Positions 36,166-47,538 of a DNA stretch of 64,000 bases are shown here, piece after piece. A model generated the notes under the pieces. It worked only from the letters and a program-made list of their open reading frames with translations, was not told the origin of the DNA and made no database searches. The stretch's first letter is position 1. Every line of letters begins with the position of its first letter. The position numbers were made by a program, and so were the translations under genes. Source of the DNA: Akebia trifoliata (taxonomy: Eukaryota > Streptophyta > Magnoliopsida > Ranunculales > Lardizabalaceae); the NCBI GenBank assembly GCA_017979445.1, contig CM030718.1:21075021-21139020 (forward strand). The letters run 5' to 3'.

Positions 36166-36624
36166 CTACTTATCTTGATTAATGTCGTTCCCATATAATA
36201 TGGAGGAGCGAATATTGTTACTCTCTAATACCTCATCTATAAAATCAAAGTTCACATTTGGATGTTCCGCCATAATCAGATCCTAGAATTTGTTGTCTAT
36301 TTTTTCGGATAAACATCCATTATTTCATTATTACATCCTATTAACGGCACTTTTGTAGTTGTCTGGGATTGTCCCTGCTCATATACTCTGCTATCCTTTT
36401 CGGAATAAATATGCACAGACTTCTCATCATACGCCTTAGTTTCTTACCATCATACGCCTTAGTTTCTTACCATCATCGAGTAAATCTTGTCAGAACGTAT
36501 TTTTCCTAGTCTTCTCGTTTTTATCGGTTGATTCGATAAGTTTCGTGTACATCTGAGGCTCGTAATAATCAAGTTTGAGCTCATCAACCTCATTCGATTG
36601 CATATTTTCCATGTTAGAACTCAT
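36166..36624 (-). pseudogene. Minus-strand ORF remnant, unknown
   Basis: Two coding-like stretches read on the minus strand. One starts MSSNMENMQSNEVDELKLDY at 36624 and stops at 36490. The other, MAEHPNVNFDFIDEVLESNN, runs 36273-36166. Between them is a 23 bp tandem duplication (CATCATACGCCTTAGTTTC-type). The acidic composition and lack of low complexity look like decayed coding sequence. It converges on the MULE transposase, as mudrB does on mudrA in maize MuDR, but I see no similarity to mudrB. Confidence 0.4.
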
Positions 36625-36754
36625 ATTCCTTTGTAAAAATAACTCCGAAGGTGTTTGTATTTTTTGGGTAAAACACCTTCCTATTTATAGAATCTTAGGC
36701 TCGTTTATTGTAAAGCCTTATTTTATTCAATACATGAATAATATAAAAAATAAG

Positions 36755-37080
36755 ATATAATGACTTGACTTGACCATCCGTGTGACACATTAAATATTTT
36801 GTCTAGTTTTGCAAAATTATTTTTACAAAAGATCTGTTGTGTAAATCTAAGTGATTGAATGACTTGACTTGATATCTGTGGACACATTGATTCTTTTGTA
36901 AAAATTTCAAGAAATTAAATTTTGGAAAGATGTGTAAATCTAACTGCGTGAATTACTTGACTTGACATCAAGGACACATTGATTATTTATAAAATTCTCA
37001 GGAAAAAAATATTTCCAAAGATCTGTGTAAATCTGAGTGAATGACTTGAGTTGACATTTATGACACATTGGTTTAGGCAA
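36755..37080. repeat. Tandem ~95 bp repeat beside the assembly gap
   Basis: Four imperfect units, each with GACTTGACTTGACAT, GACACATTGATT and GATCTGTGTAAATCT. The unit is non-coding. The array stops about 85 bp before the run of Ns, so more units may lie in the gap. Confidence 0.75.
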
Positions 37081-37164
37081 TTGAAATTTGTGAATTTTTT
37101 GATAAAATTGGAACATGTAGCTCCAAGCCTGAACAAGGCAATGTCACAAGTATCCTTCTAAAAA

Positions 37165-37264
37165 NNNNNNNNNNNNNNNNNNNNNNNNNNNNNNNNNNNN
37201 NNNNNNNNNNNNNNNNNNNNNNNNNNNNNNNNNNNNNNNNNNNNNNNNNNNNNNNNNNNNNNNN
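37165..37264. other. Assembly gap (100 N)
   Basis: Exactly 100 unresolved bases, a conventional placeholder for a gap of unknown size. Features that cross it cannot be trusted. Confidence 1.
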
Positions 37265-37319
37265 AACTACTATTTTTTGGGCCCTTTCAAGTAAGGGCCC
37301 GTTCAAATTGGGTGTCTAC

Positions 37320-37374
37320 AGGGGTATAATAGAACCGAACCAATCCGATAACCAAACTAATCCGAAGTATCTAT

Positions 37375-37416
<42 letters not shown>

Positions 37417-38045
37417 AAATCAAACCCTTTGTTAATTTTTTTCTTCTATTATCTATTTCTCTCTTCTTCAACTTCATCTCCTCTATTTTTTTTAACAAAA
37501 ATTCAAACAAAATGTACACAAATCTCTCTCTCAACTCTCAAGTGGATCAACCCATTTAAAGAAAAAAAATTTCAAAAAGTTTGATTCCTTATTTTTTTAT
37601 GAGAATCATTATGTCGTGTTTGTTAGATGAAATATACTAGACGAACCTAGACTTAGAATCATTAATCTACCATTTATGGATTACTTTCCTCACTAATCCA
37701 TCCAAAATAGCAAATTTATATTTGTTATTTTTTTTTCTAGTTTCATTGAGCTTCCTCTAATATTCAATTTATACAGATTTCATTGAGCATTTTATTATAA
37801 AATCATTTTCATTTTTAAAATAGGTATTATTTACGATTTGATCCAAAGAGTTCCTCTTTTGAAAGAAAAAATGCTACTTTTTATATTTTAAAAGTATGAC
37901 AGTTGAGAACCGATCCGAACCAAGGTTGTTTTGGATTGGTTCGGTTCTATATGATAATTGGATTGATTCGGTTCCAAATTTTTAGAACCGATTATGTTTG
38001 GTTTTGTTCCAATTTTGCAAAAATCAGAACCATGTTCACCCCTAG
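37320..38045. mobile_element. hAT-like MITE, copy C
   Basis: Left AGGGGTATAATAGAACCGAA and right, inverted, TAGGGGTGAACATGGTTCTG. Inside are GGTTCGGTTC words and an (AT)n tract at about 37379-37409. It belongs to the group of 9726 and 14619 by its ends and its GGTTC-rich interior. The left end abuts a GGGTGTCTACA LTR terminus at 37310-37320. Confidence 0.5.
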
Positions 38046-38606
38046 GGTGACAATAGTTATTGGTCGTCTTCTATTCATATATGATAGGGGTGTCAATCGA
38101 AATCCGATTTAATAATATCCGCTCCTATATAATACGTATATTATGTATTCATGTTACACAACAAAACTTTTATATATACATATATGACGTTGGATATATA
38201 TGTCATACAACAAAACTTAATCATTTAAACTTCATCTTCGCCAACCAAAAACACAGAATCAACCATAACCACGTCTTCATCAAAGTGGTTTCGATGATTG
38301 ACTGTGCCGTGTCCGACCGACGAGCATCAGGTACATATTCTTTCTCTCTTCCTCTCCCTCTCTCTCTCTTGCAGTAAAACCCTATTTATTTTTTTCGACT
38401 GTGCGAGCTCCATAACCACTGTCTTATCCGGCTGACGAGCATCCAAGATATGTCATCTCTCTCTCTCTCACACACAGAGTAAAACCCCATTTTATTGGAT
38501 TTGTGAAAAGTAAAATGGGTAGAAGATTATCATTTTTGGAATAAATTAAAGAAATTCGATTCATTTTTTTTTAATACTTCGACTGATTGAAGATAATGGT
38601 ATTTGG

Positions 38607-38797
38607 TAGGGCTTTTTATCGGATCAGATATTATCTGATATCCGATATAATTTTCAATTTCGAATTCGAATTTGTTTAATGATATATGATCGGGTTTCAA
38701 TTCAAATTCGGATTTTATTATTTTACTTTTCGGATTCGGATTCGGATTCGGATATAGCAATATCCGAATCGGATATCTATCCGTTGACTGCCCCGAA
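38607..38797. mobile_element. Small hAT-like palindromic MITE
   Basis: The left end is TAGGGCTTTTTATCGGATC; the right end, inverted, is GGGGCAGTCAACGGATAGAT. The interior is built of GGATATCCGA and GGATTCGGATTCGGATTCGG words. It is strongly self-complementary and has no ORF. Confidence 0.5.
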
Positions 38798-39147
38798 TAT
38801 AATGATGCAAACATTTCCCGCTTACCTTCTCTTTTATCATTGAAAAAAAACTTACGTTTCCTCACCTAACGAAACATAAACAGAGCGAAACTCGTTCGAC
38901 CGAACCCTCGACAGAGCCTTCTTTCATGAACTCTCTCCCTCTAAAGATTATGGTGGTTAGTTCTCCATCAACGGAAACCCTCAACGGTGGTCAGTTTTCA
39001 CACAAAGTTGATAGCAAGTATTACGAATAGACAGAGAGAGTCGTCTCTCATTTGCGCCTTCGACAGAACCCTTCTTGCTCTCCCTTCTATAAATTTTTTT
39101 TTAAGTAAGAGTTCTTTTTTTTCTTTAACCATTCTTAAACACTTATA
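38798..39147. other. Non-coding 5' flank of the PMD gene
   Basis: Moderately GC-rich with TCGACAGAGCCTTCTTTC and TTCGACAGAACCCTTCTTGC words. It may be the promoter or leader of the PMD gene; no core element was assigned. Confidence 0.4.
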
Positions 39148-39535
39148 AGGTTTTTGTGCTTTTTAGTTATTGGTTTGGGGTTTAGCTTGGAATCAGATTC
39201 ATTGTTTTTGGGCTAATGGTATTTCAAACGTGTGTAGAATAGTTATAAGGCTTTGTGTTTTTAAATTTTTGGCTTGGGGTTTAGCTTGGAATCAGATTCA
39301 TTGTTTTGGGGCTAATGGTAATACAAACGTGTTTAGAACAGTCATAAGGTTTTGTGTTTTTTAGTTATTGATTTGGGGTTTACCTTAGAATCAGATTCCT
39401 TCATTGTATTGGGGCTAATGGTAATACAAACGTGTTTAGAACAGTCATATGGTTTTGTGTTTTTTAGTTATTGTTTTGGGGTTTACCTTGGAATCAGATT
39501 CCTTCATTGTATTGGGGCTAATGGTAATACAAACA
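39148..39535 (+). repeat. Four tandem ~105 bp units upstream of the PMD gene
   Basis: Each unit contains GGTTTTGTGTTTTTTAGTTA, TTGGGGTTTA, GGAATCAGATTC and GGGGCTAATGGTAATACAAA. The last two units share a 3 bp insertion (TTCCTTCATTG), so they arose by the latest duplication. The array ends about 230 bp before the ATG. Confidence 0.85.
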
Positions 39536-39768
39536 TCTATATTCAAACTACTTAACTAGATTATTCTCATCTAACACATATGTTAGTAGTGAATGAAACA
39601 CAACGTAGCAAGCTTTGTACGAAAATGTACTCTGTTTTGTCAATCACCTTTCAATTATACTTGTCACTCTTAATTATACATTACTTCTTGAGCAACAGTG
39701 TTACTGAACATTGTAAGATTTTCTGAATTAAACGAAACTGATTTTATTTTTTCTCTTTTGTACTCAGA

Positions 39769-41787
39769 ATGGTTAGACGCAAGGGAAATAAATGTGCAAC
39801 CCCTCTTTCCGCCGGACCTAGTACCTCTAAACATGAGGAAGAAAACATTCCTGGAGGTCTTGTAGATGCTTCAATACTACGCACTTTTAAGACGCACAAG
39901 GCGCATTTTATTTGGCAATCGCAAGTAAGTTGTACATTAACTATTCCTACAAATTGATATAATTAGTTGTTAGGCCAATTATTTTTTATTATGTTCGTCA
40001 TGTAATCATTTGTAGGAAAGCGATGCGTTGACTATATTTAATCATTCAAAGAAGTTGGACGATTGGGAGGTTGAAATTGAAAATCTTACTTTTCAACAAA
40101 AAATTCAAGCTTCTGGTCTATTAAATCTTGGTAAGTTCAAATACCAATATTTGAATAAGACATTGTTGACCACCTTCATTGAGCGATGACACCCTGAGAC
40201 CAATACATTTCATCTCTCATTCGGTGAGATGACAATCACCTTAAATGATGTCGACCAGATATTGGGTATTCCAATTACTGGTCAGTCAATTTTTGTGAGG
40301 CCATTAATTGGCGGAGCGGCTAGACGTTTAGTTGCCGAGACTTTGGATGTTCAATTGGAAGAGGTGGTAGCTGAAATGCAACTGAATAGGGGTCATACTT
40401 TGTCTATGAATTGGTTAATTCAAAATTTTAAGGGGTACAGTTACACTACAACCCCACAAGAACTATACAATGTTGTTAGAGGCTATTTGTTATATGTTTT
40501 GGGGTGCACAATTTTTGTCGATAAAACCGAGAAGAAGGTATTCTCGAGATACCTTACATTGTTGCGGGACGTTCAGAACGTCAAAGGCTTCTCTTGGGGT
40601 ACAGCTTTACTAGAGATTTTGTATAGACAACTGGGGTGCACATCAAGAAAGGATGTGACACAGATAGCTGGATATCTTCCATTGCTACAGGTATGCATAG
40701 ATTAGATCTTGTTTTGTTATTAATTTGATGTATATATAATAACAAGTCAGTATTTTTATTTGCAGGCATGGATATATGAACATTTTCCACAATTCCAAGT
40801 GGGATTGAATAATGAATATCATGTTGGTGACCCCCGTATCAAGCGGTGGAAACCAACTTCTATAAATATTATTTCCACTGACGAACTGCAACGTCTACGT
40901 GAGACCATAGATGATATGGTCAAGGAAGAGGTAAGCATTTTATCCAATTTTCTATAATATAATGAGCTGATAATTATGTTTAATCTAATTTATATGTTTG
41001 GCAGGTGATCTGGGACCCATATAGGGAGGACAAACAATTCAATCCAATTAACCCAGTCACGTTTTACAATGGTTGTCTGAGGGCGGACAACGTCGTTGAA
41101 CTTTACCACCCGGTAAGGTGTCTTCGACAGTTTGGTTATGTCCAAACCATCCCTCCCCATTCGATACGACCTACCTTCGAGCAAAGGGGTTTGAATGTAC
41201 TCACTTATCGGGTTGAGTACAAATTTACGGAGGACCATTGGAAGAATTGGTTCAAGCATCTCTTCAAATTCAAAACTTTAGTATCCAAAGTAATTTCTCC
41301 ATGGGATACTGAATCTGCTTATCATCAATGGTTCGCCAACATATCTCATACGATCGTCCAGAACCCGGACAATCGTATTTGAGTGATACGACAACGACCA
41401 ACTCAATTTGATAGAGCGTTTGTCCCCGAAGACATCGTTAAACTGGTAATTTCATAGTCCGTAGATTAGATTTTGCATCTTTGAATCAAACTTGTGCCTT
41501 ATTATTACTCATTTTTGCAATATTAATTAGTGCATATGTATGTGAGTTAGGTCGAGATGCGAAATACAACATTGGGTCTATTGAAAGAATTTCCTTTCCT
41601 CCTTAGACCCAACCGAGAACCAGAGAAGTTGTTGATGTGCCAGAGGAATGTGTACAAAATTATTCATCCACAACAACGGAGTCCATCTCCTCCGTTAGAC
41701 GATGATGGAGGTCAATCTGCAATGAGCGAAAGAGCACGGAAAGGGAAGGGGATTGCACAACCGAGTAGGAAAACTAGGAGGAGTTAG
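39769..41787 (+). pseudogene. Plant mobile domain (MAIN-like) protein, two in-frame stops
   Basis: PMD proteins (MAIN/MAIL1 in hosts) are nuclear factors tied to silencing and genome stability; many PMD copies are carried by transposons. Exons 39769-39924, 40016-40690, 40766-40930, 41005-41445 and 41551-41787, all with GT/AG borders and all phase 0. The PMD shows as HPETNTFHLSFGEMTITLND, LGIPITGQ, LNRGHTLSMNWL, then AWIYEHFPQF in exon 3, VIWDPYREDKQF in exon 4 and QRNVYKIIHP in exon 5, followed by a basic tail. TGA at 40187-40189 replaces the Trp expected before HPETNTFH, and TGA at 41380-41382 breaks exon 4. Splice sites and reading phase outside these codons are intact, so decay is recent. 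A protein from the ATG at 40229 would lack the first PMD helix. Confidence 0.82.
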
Positions 41788-42974
41788 TTAGATTTGTTCT
41801 ATTTTTCTTAATTTGTATCTTTTTATATGAATACAATGGATCCTTTATGAGACATGGGGTGCACAATTTTATTGTAATAAGGTGTACATGCGAATCGTAG
41901 TGATATAATGCAGTTGTATTTTGTTTTGTGTACCGAATGTGAAGATAAATGACGAGTTTCAATTATGATATGTATACATTGGTACTAAATTAAACCTTTT
42001 AATACTTACAGGTAATGTGGAAGAGGATGAGGGCGATCGTGATGGTCATATTAGTCAAAGAAAAATTGAAGGTGAGTCGCTTTGATTGTTTAATAATCAC
42101 AATATGATTTGAAAGTATTTTATAAATGTATAACTTTTCTTACGTGGTCCTTGTGATATGGAAAGTGAAACGAAACATCCGAAAAGTTTGAGCATCACGA
42201 CGACCCGGGAGTACCTCAGAGAACGACACGTCAATATGAAAGAAAACATCCCAACGACGAAATGTGTCATTCCGAACTCGGGTAGCAACGTTTGGCAGAG
42301 TTAAAAGAAATAGACGAAATGACAATAGAGAAGTAATTGAGTTGTGTCAGGTACACAAATAAAAATTCAATTTACTATGTCTTGTGTTATGAAAGCTAGA
42401 ACATTCAAATACACATTGCTTCATATATTAAAGCATTTAACTATCGTTTTTTAATTATAATATTCTTGCCATATTGTGTGTAGATTCAGATGTTTGAGAT
42501 GCGTATAACTAGCAGACAAAACACAAGATACTAAGGTATTGTTCAGACATCGCGCCGTAACTCTATTGTTTTTATATAATCAATGTTAGTGGAGAAGATT
42601 GACCCAATGATTTTTCTTAGACTCATATACTCAATCACTCATTGGGTGGTAGCAACAATGACTTTTTTGGGAACTTAGATTTCTGATTTTTTCCTGTGTG
42701 GGTTTGTGAGAATTTTGGGATTTGGGTTGTGTTGAGATCTGTGTTTTGTTGTGATTTATTGAAGATTACTTTTGGATTTTTAGTAGAGGAGAAGAAAAGT
42801 TGAAGAATACCCATTTCTTAATACTTGCTATCAATTAATTGTATCTTAGCTATTACCTTTTTTTCTTACAAACTGTGTGGTTGCTCTAATTTTAGTCATT
42901 TGTTTGTGTTTTAACCATTGAAAATGAGATTTAGTCATTTGACAAATTCGGAGTTCTCATGTGACATCAGAGGC
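41788..42974 (+). other. Downstream of the PMD gene, possible extra exons
   Basis: A short exon-like stretch after TACAG at 42012-42072 (GNVEEDEGDRDGHIS) and basic coding-like sequence at 42160-42330 could be terminal exons of PMD splice forms. Support is weak. The rest is AT-rich spacer up to the Gypsy LTR. Confidence 0.3.
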
Positions 42975-44717
42975 TGAAAGCGCCCTCGATCCGCGGGGTG
43001 TGCGGATCTGCTTTTGGCCCTTGAGGTTTGGGAGTCGCCACCTAGTTATTATGGTCTAGGAACCAAACTGACTCTAAAACGGATAATGAACTAATCTACT
43101 ACAGAAAATCTGAATCCGGGGATCATGTTACGGGGTTGGAAGGTGTTAGGCACCAACCCCGCCCGACCAATGCTGGTCTCTACTTATCCCAAATAAATCT
43201 ACATCGCTAATGACAAACCTAGATTAAAAAATAATGAAAAATCTTACTTTCGATCTGCAAAAGTGTTATTCCCTAAGATCTGGTGAAAACGACTCCTTGT
43301 ACCGTATTCCTTACTTCGTTCTATCTCCGAATCTGATTTCTGATCTCTGAGGTAAGGTATCTCCTTCTTGGATCTGGGTGCTTCGAATTTGTTGTGGATT
43401 TTTGGGGTATTTTTGAGAGGTTCCTAGGTGTTTTTCAGGCTGAAATCGAAGTGGGAGTGTTAGGTAAGGAGTTGGGGCTCCAAAATTAGGGTTTTGGAGA
43501 GGTTGTGGAGGCTTCTTCACCTACTTTTCCTAGGGTTTTTTCTTTAATACGAAAATAGGGTGTGGAGGCTCCTATTTATAAAGTTTTTTAGGAGAATTAG
43601 AGTTTGATTAGGGTTTCTTTTTAGGGTTTCAATTAAGGTTTAGACTTTGGTCTCATGAGATGGACTTGGTCTTTAGGGTTTTGACTTAGGGTTTTGACTT
43701 TAGTCTTATGAGATTGACTTGATTAGTTTAGATTAGGGTTTTGATTTAGGTTTTGACTTTAGTCTTATGAGATTGACTTGATTAGTTTAGATTAGGGTTT
43801 TGATTTAGGGTTTTGATTTTAGTCTTATGAGATTGACTTTAATACTTGACTTAGTCTTACTTAATTGACTTTATTTGACTTTAGTCTTATTTGATTGACT
43901 TTAATATCTTGACTTTAGTATTTCTTGATTGACTTTAAATTTTTGGAGAACCCCCCTCTATTTATCTTTAATTCTTTGGACCCCCAATGGAGGGGTCCTT
44001 AAAGAAATATCTTGCGAACCATCAACAATTTTGCCTGAAAGCCTAATTGATCGATTTTTTGTTCAAATTTTAAAATTAATTTTATTAATGTTTCACTTTA
44101 CATTATTTAATGATTTATTTATTAATTTTGAAATTTTTAATTATTAAAATTATGAAATTACCATTTTGCCCTTGGAGAAGATTTTTTACGTTTTAAGTCA
44201 TTTTTCAATGTTCCAAGATGTTTTGAAAACAATTTTTCGTAAGGAATTCAATGGAAATGTTGGTTTTTGTCATTTATGAAGTTTTTTTTTATGAAATGGT
44301 CGTGAACTTTATGAGGGGTATTTTCGTAATTTTGTCAAATTTTGTGAAAATTTGCGAAGTGGTTTATTTGGTTTCGATTTGTTGTTTTATGTATTTGAAT
44401 GGGTCTGCCTAAGCGTAATGTAGGTTCTAGGGTTGTTTTGATACTAGGGGTATTTTGGTAATTTAGTCATTTTTAGTGATTTTTATCGTGAAGCTTCTTT
44501 TTGATCTGCAATATGATGATTTCTACGTTTCTAGGATCGTATTTTCCTAGCGTAGCGTGGTTTCTATGGTTTTGTCAGTTCGAGATACCTCATCCGGATT
44601 TGTGAAACACATCTGGTAACAAAATAAAGCATTGGAATAAACATCCATCATTGGGAACCGTTGCGATCGGGTTGACAAGTTAATTAATCAGGCGAGTGCA
44701 AAAATGGGGTGTCTACA
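42975..44717 (-). repeat. Gypsy 3' LTR
   Basis: Shares both ends and long blocks with 59096-60819, including GGGGATCATGTTACGGGGTT and GCGTAGCGTGGTTTCTA. Near 43676-43850 it carries three ~60 bp units (GATTAGGGTTTTGATTTAGG, CTTATGAGATTGACTTGATT) that are missing in the other LTR. Confidence 0.9.
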
Positions 44718-44732
44718 TATGCCCCTCTTTGG
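44718..44732 (-). other. Polypurine tract of the Gypsy element
   Basis: The minus strand reads AAAGAGGGGCATA immediately before the 3' LTR start TGTAGACACC. This is the expected position and composition for plus-strand DNA priming, and it confirms the element's orientation. Confidence 0.8.
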
Positions 44733-45059
44733 CAGAGGGTTGAAGCAAACTAGATAGCAAATCTATTTTGGTAGATAATGCGATATCTGAATGCCAAAGC
44801 TAGTGACAGTTCATTTTGCAGCCTGATTTAGCAATTCATCGGGGTGTTCGGATCCTTGAGGGTAAAACTCTCCCCGAACTAGAAAAATGTCAGGTCCTTG
44901 AGCGCGAGCTCTCACTAGCAGTGTCAGATCCTTGAATTTTAGAAAATTCTCCTTGACTTATGTAACAATTGTGTAAGTGTGTGGACTCGAAATCTGAGAT
45001 AGGTTTCAAAGAGTTTGAGTTGGAAATGAGTCAAATCTGAGCATGAAGTAAATATAAAC

Positions 45060-46103
45060 TAAGCATAGTTCCGAGAAAACCCTCGGCGGCATCTGAGCAT
45101 AATTCCAAGAAAACCCTTGGTGGCATCTGAGCATAATTCCAAGAAAACCCTTGGCGGCATTTGAGCATAGTTCTAAGAAAACCCTTGACGGTATCTGAGA
45201 ATAGTTCCGAGAAAACCCTCGACGGCATCTGAGCATAATTCCAAGAAAACCCTTGGCAGCATCTGAGCATAGTTCCAAGAAAACCCTTGCCGGTATCTGA
45301 GCATAAATCCGAGAAAACCCTTGGCGGCATCTGAGCATAGTTTCGAGAAAACCCTCGGTGGCATCTGAGCATAGTTCCGAGAAAACCCTCGACGGCATCT
45401 GAGCATAATTCCAAGAAAACCCTTGGCGGCATCTGAGCATAATTCCAAGAAAACCCTTGGCGGTATCTGAGCATAGTTCCAAGAAAACCCTTGGCGGCAT
45501 CTAAGCATAGTTCTGAGAAAACCCTCGACGGCATCTGAGCATAATTCCAAGAAAACCTTTGACGGCATCTGAGCATAGTTCCGAGAAAACCCTCGGCGGC
45601 ATCTGAGCATAATTCTGTGAAAACCCTTGGTGGCATCTGAGCATAATTCCGAGAAAACCCTCAGCGGCATCTGAGCATAGTTCCGAGAAAACCCTCGGCG
45701 GCATCTGAGCATAGTTCCAAGAAAACCCTTGGCGGTATCTGAGCGTAGTTCCGAGAAAACCCTCAACGGCATCTGAGCATAATTCCAAGAAAACCCTTGG
45801 CGGCATCTGAGCATAGTTCCGAGAAAACCCTCGGCGGCATCTGAGCATAATTCCTAGAAAACCCTTGGCGGCATCTGAGCATAATTCCGAGAAAACCCTC
45901 GGCGGCATCTGAACATAGTCTTGGCGGCATCTGAGCATAATTCCGAGAAAACCCTCGGCGACATCTGAACATAATTCCAAGAAAACCCTCGGCGACATCT
46001 GAGCATAATTCCAAGAAAACCCTTGGCGGCATCTGAGCATAATTCCGAGAAAACCCTCGACGGCATCTGAGCAAAATTTCAAGAAAACCGTTGGCGGCAT
46101 CTG
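45060..46103 (-). repeat. 34 bp minisatellite (~30 copies) in the Gypsy 3' region
   Basis: The unit is GGCGGCATCTGAGCATAATT-CCAAGAAAACCCTT with C/T and A/G variants (CCGAGAAAACCCTC, AGTTCC). One unit near 45902-45920 is shortened. As 34 is not divisible by three and the unit lacks minus-strand stops, all three minus frames stay open for 100-210 codons with a 34-residue period. These are not genes. Tandem arrays in this part of Tat/Ogre elements are an established source of plant satellites. Confidence 0.93.
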
Positions 46104-46829
46104 GCTAAGTAAAACTAAGAATGAAGAAATAAATCTGGGAAAAAATGAATGAAATCTAGAAAAGAGGGGTTGAATCTGGGAATGAATAGATCTAGGACAT
46201 AATGAATGCCCTATTTCCTATGTGAGATCCAAAATGCAATTGTTTGAACCTCAAGGTTTTGTGAATTTAAAACTTGAGTTTTTATTTCTTTTTGAACCTC
46301 AAGAGTTTTTCGAAAAATTATTATCAAGAGAGTAACCTTAAGTTTGGGGTTCCCATTATCTTTTAGGATTAACATTGCTCAAAAACAAAATGTCCCTACT
46401 TTGATAATAAACATGGCATTGAAGATAATTGAATATATCATGCAAAAATAAAAAAATGCCCCTAGTATAAGAGGAAACTACATATTAAAGGAAAAAGAAA
46501 AATGCCCCTTGTATGAAGGTTCAAAATATTTGATTATCACAAGCGCAATAAAGATCCAACTTTTAATTTTGATTAATTAGTGAAGGTTTTGAGTTAGGCT
46601 CAAGAGAACAAAATTATTTCCTTTTTGAGACTCATCAGAGAATTCATTCTTCTCTCCCTTGGTTCACTTGGGGAAGTAAGAATTTTTAGATCAATCGTAG
46701 ACACGATACTTGTGGCTTCCGAGTCTATGCCTGGTTTAAGCTAAGTATTGATCTTGATTATTTGGACTTCTGATGTTTCAGCTCAGACTGCTCTTAGCTT
46801 CGGATTTTCTTCTGTTTTTCTTAATTGCT

Positions 46830-47050
46830 CTAACTTTTGCCTAGATCGCCTTTTCGGGTTTTCAATCTAGCGAGCTTGCTCTAGCTTTTGCCTAGATCGT
46901 CTTTTTAGGTTTTCGATCTAGTGAGCTATTTTTTTTTCGGCTCTGATTCTTGCCAAAGTTGTCCTTTTAGATTTTCAACCTTGCGAGCTTGCCTTAATTT
47001 TTGCCTAAGTCGCCCTTTCTGGGTTTTCAACTTAGCAGGCTTCTTCATTT
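46830..47050 (-). repeat. Second, ~50 bp tandem repeat in the Gypsy 3' region
   Basis: Four diverged units with TTTTGCCTAGATCGCC, GGGTTTTCAATCTAG and CGAGCTTGCTCTAG. The last two units change CTAGATCG to CAAAGTTG or CTAAGTCG. Non-coding. Confidence 0.7.
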
Positions 47051-47538
47051 TTTTTTCTTCTGATCTTCTAGAGTTACTGTCTAATCATGCTTTGCTATCT
47101 TCCTTGACTTTTCACATGGTACTTAGGAGGACTTTCATGGGTAAGCTTAGGACTGGGTATAAAAAGAAAGGAATTTTGAGGCTCAAAAGCCCAAATGCCC
47201 CTTGTGTTGCATTTCATCTTGAATTTTCTTCCCCATGATGATATTTCTTTTTCTTTTGAATTTTTTCTTTTTAGATTTTTGTCTTCATCGGGGAATCTAT
47301 TTTTTTATTTTTATGCGGTCGGGCCTGAAGTAACTTCTCAGGTTGCCTACGTACCCCAGAATTTTGGGATCAAACCAAAACGTAGTTCGAAACTTCCCTC
47401 CCCTAGGTTAGGTGGTCGGGCTGAGAAAGAAAAAGACATAATTTTTCTTTTTGAAAAGCCTGCAAAGGGGTTGAGAAAGGATATGTTGGACTGGGTAACT
47501 GGGTAATATGAGGATTGATTCGACCAAAGATGGCCTCC

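Noticed and set aside
37073..37306. Open frame across the run of Ns
   Set aside because: It exists only because unknown bases hide stops.
43929..44147. 72-codon open frame in the Gypsy LTR as a gene
   Set aside because: It lies wholly inside the LTR, is AT-rich and is disrupted in the matching LTR.
45006..46100. Long overlapping open frames on the minus strand (up to 213 codons) as a repeat-protein gene
   Set aside because: The frames follow from a 34 bp tandem unit without stops; all three frames are equally open, and the place is the 3' untranslated part of a Gypsy element.
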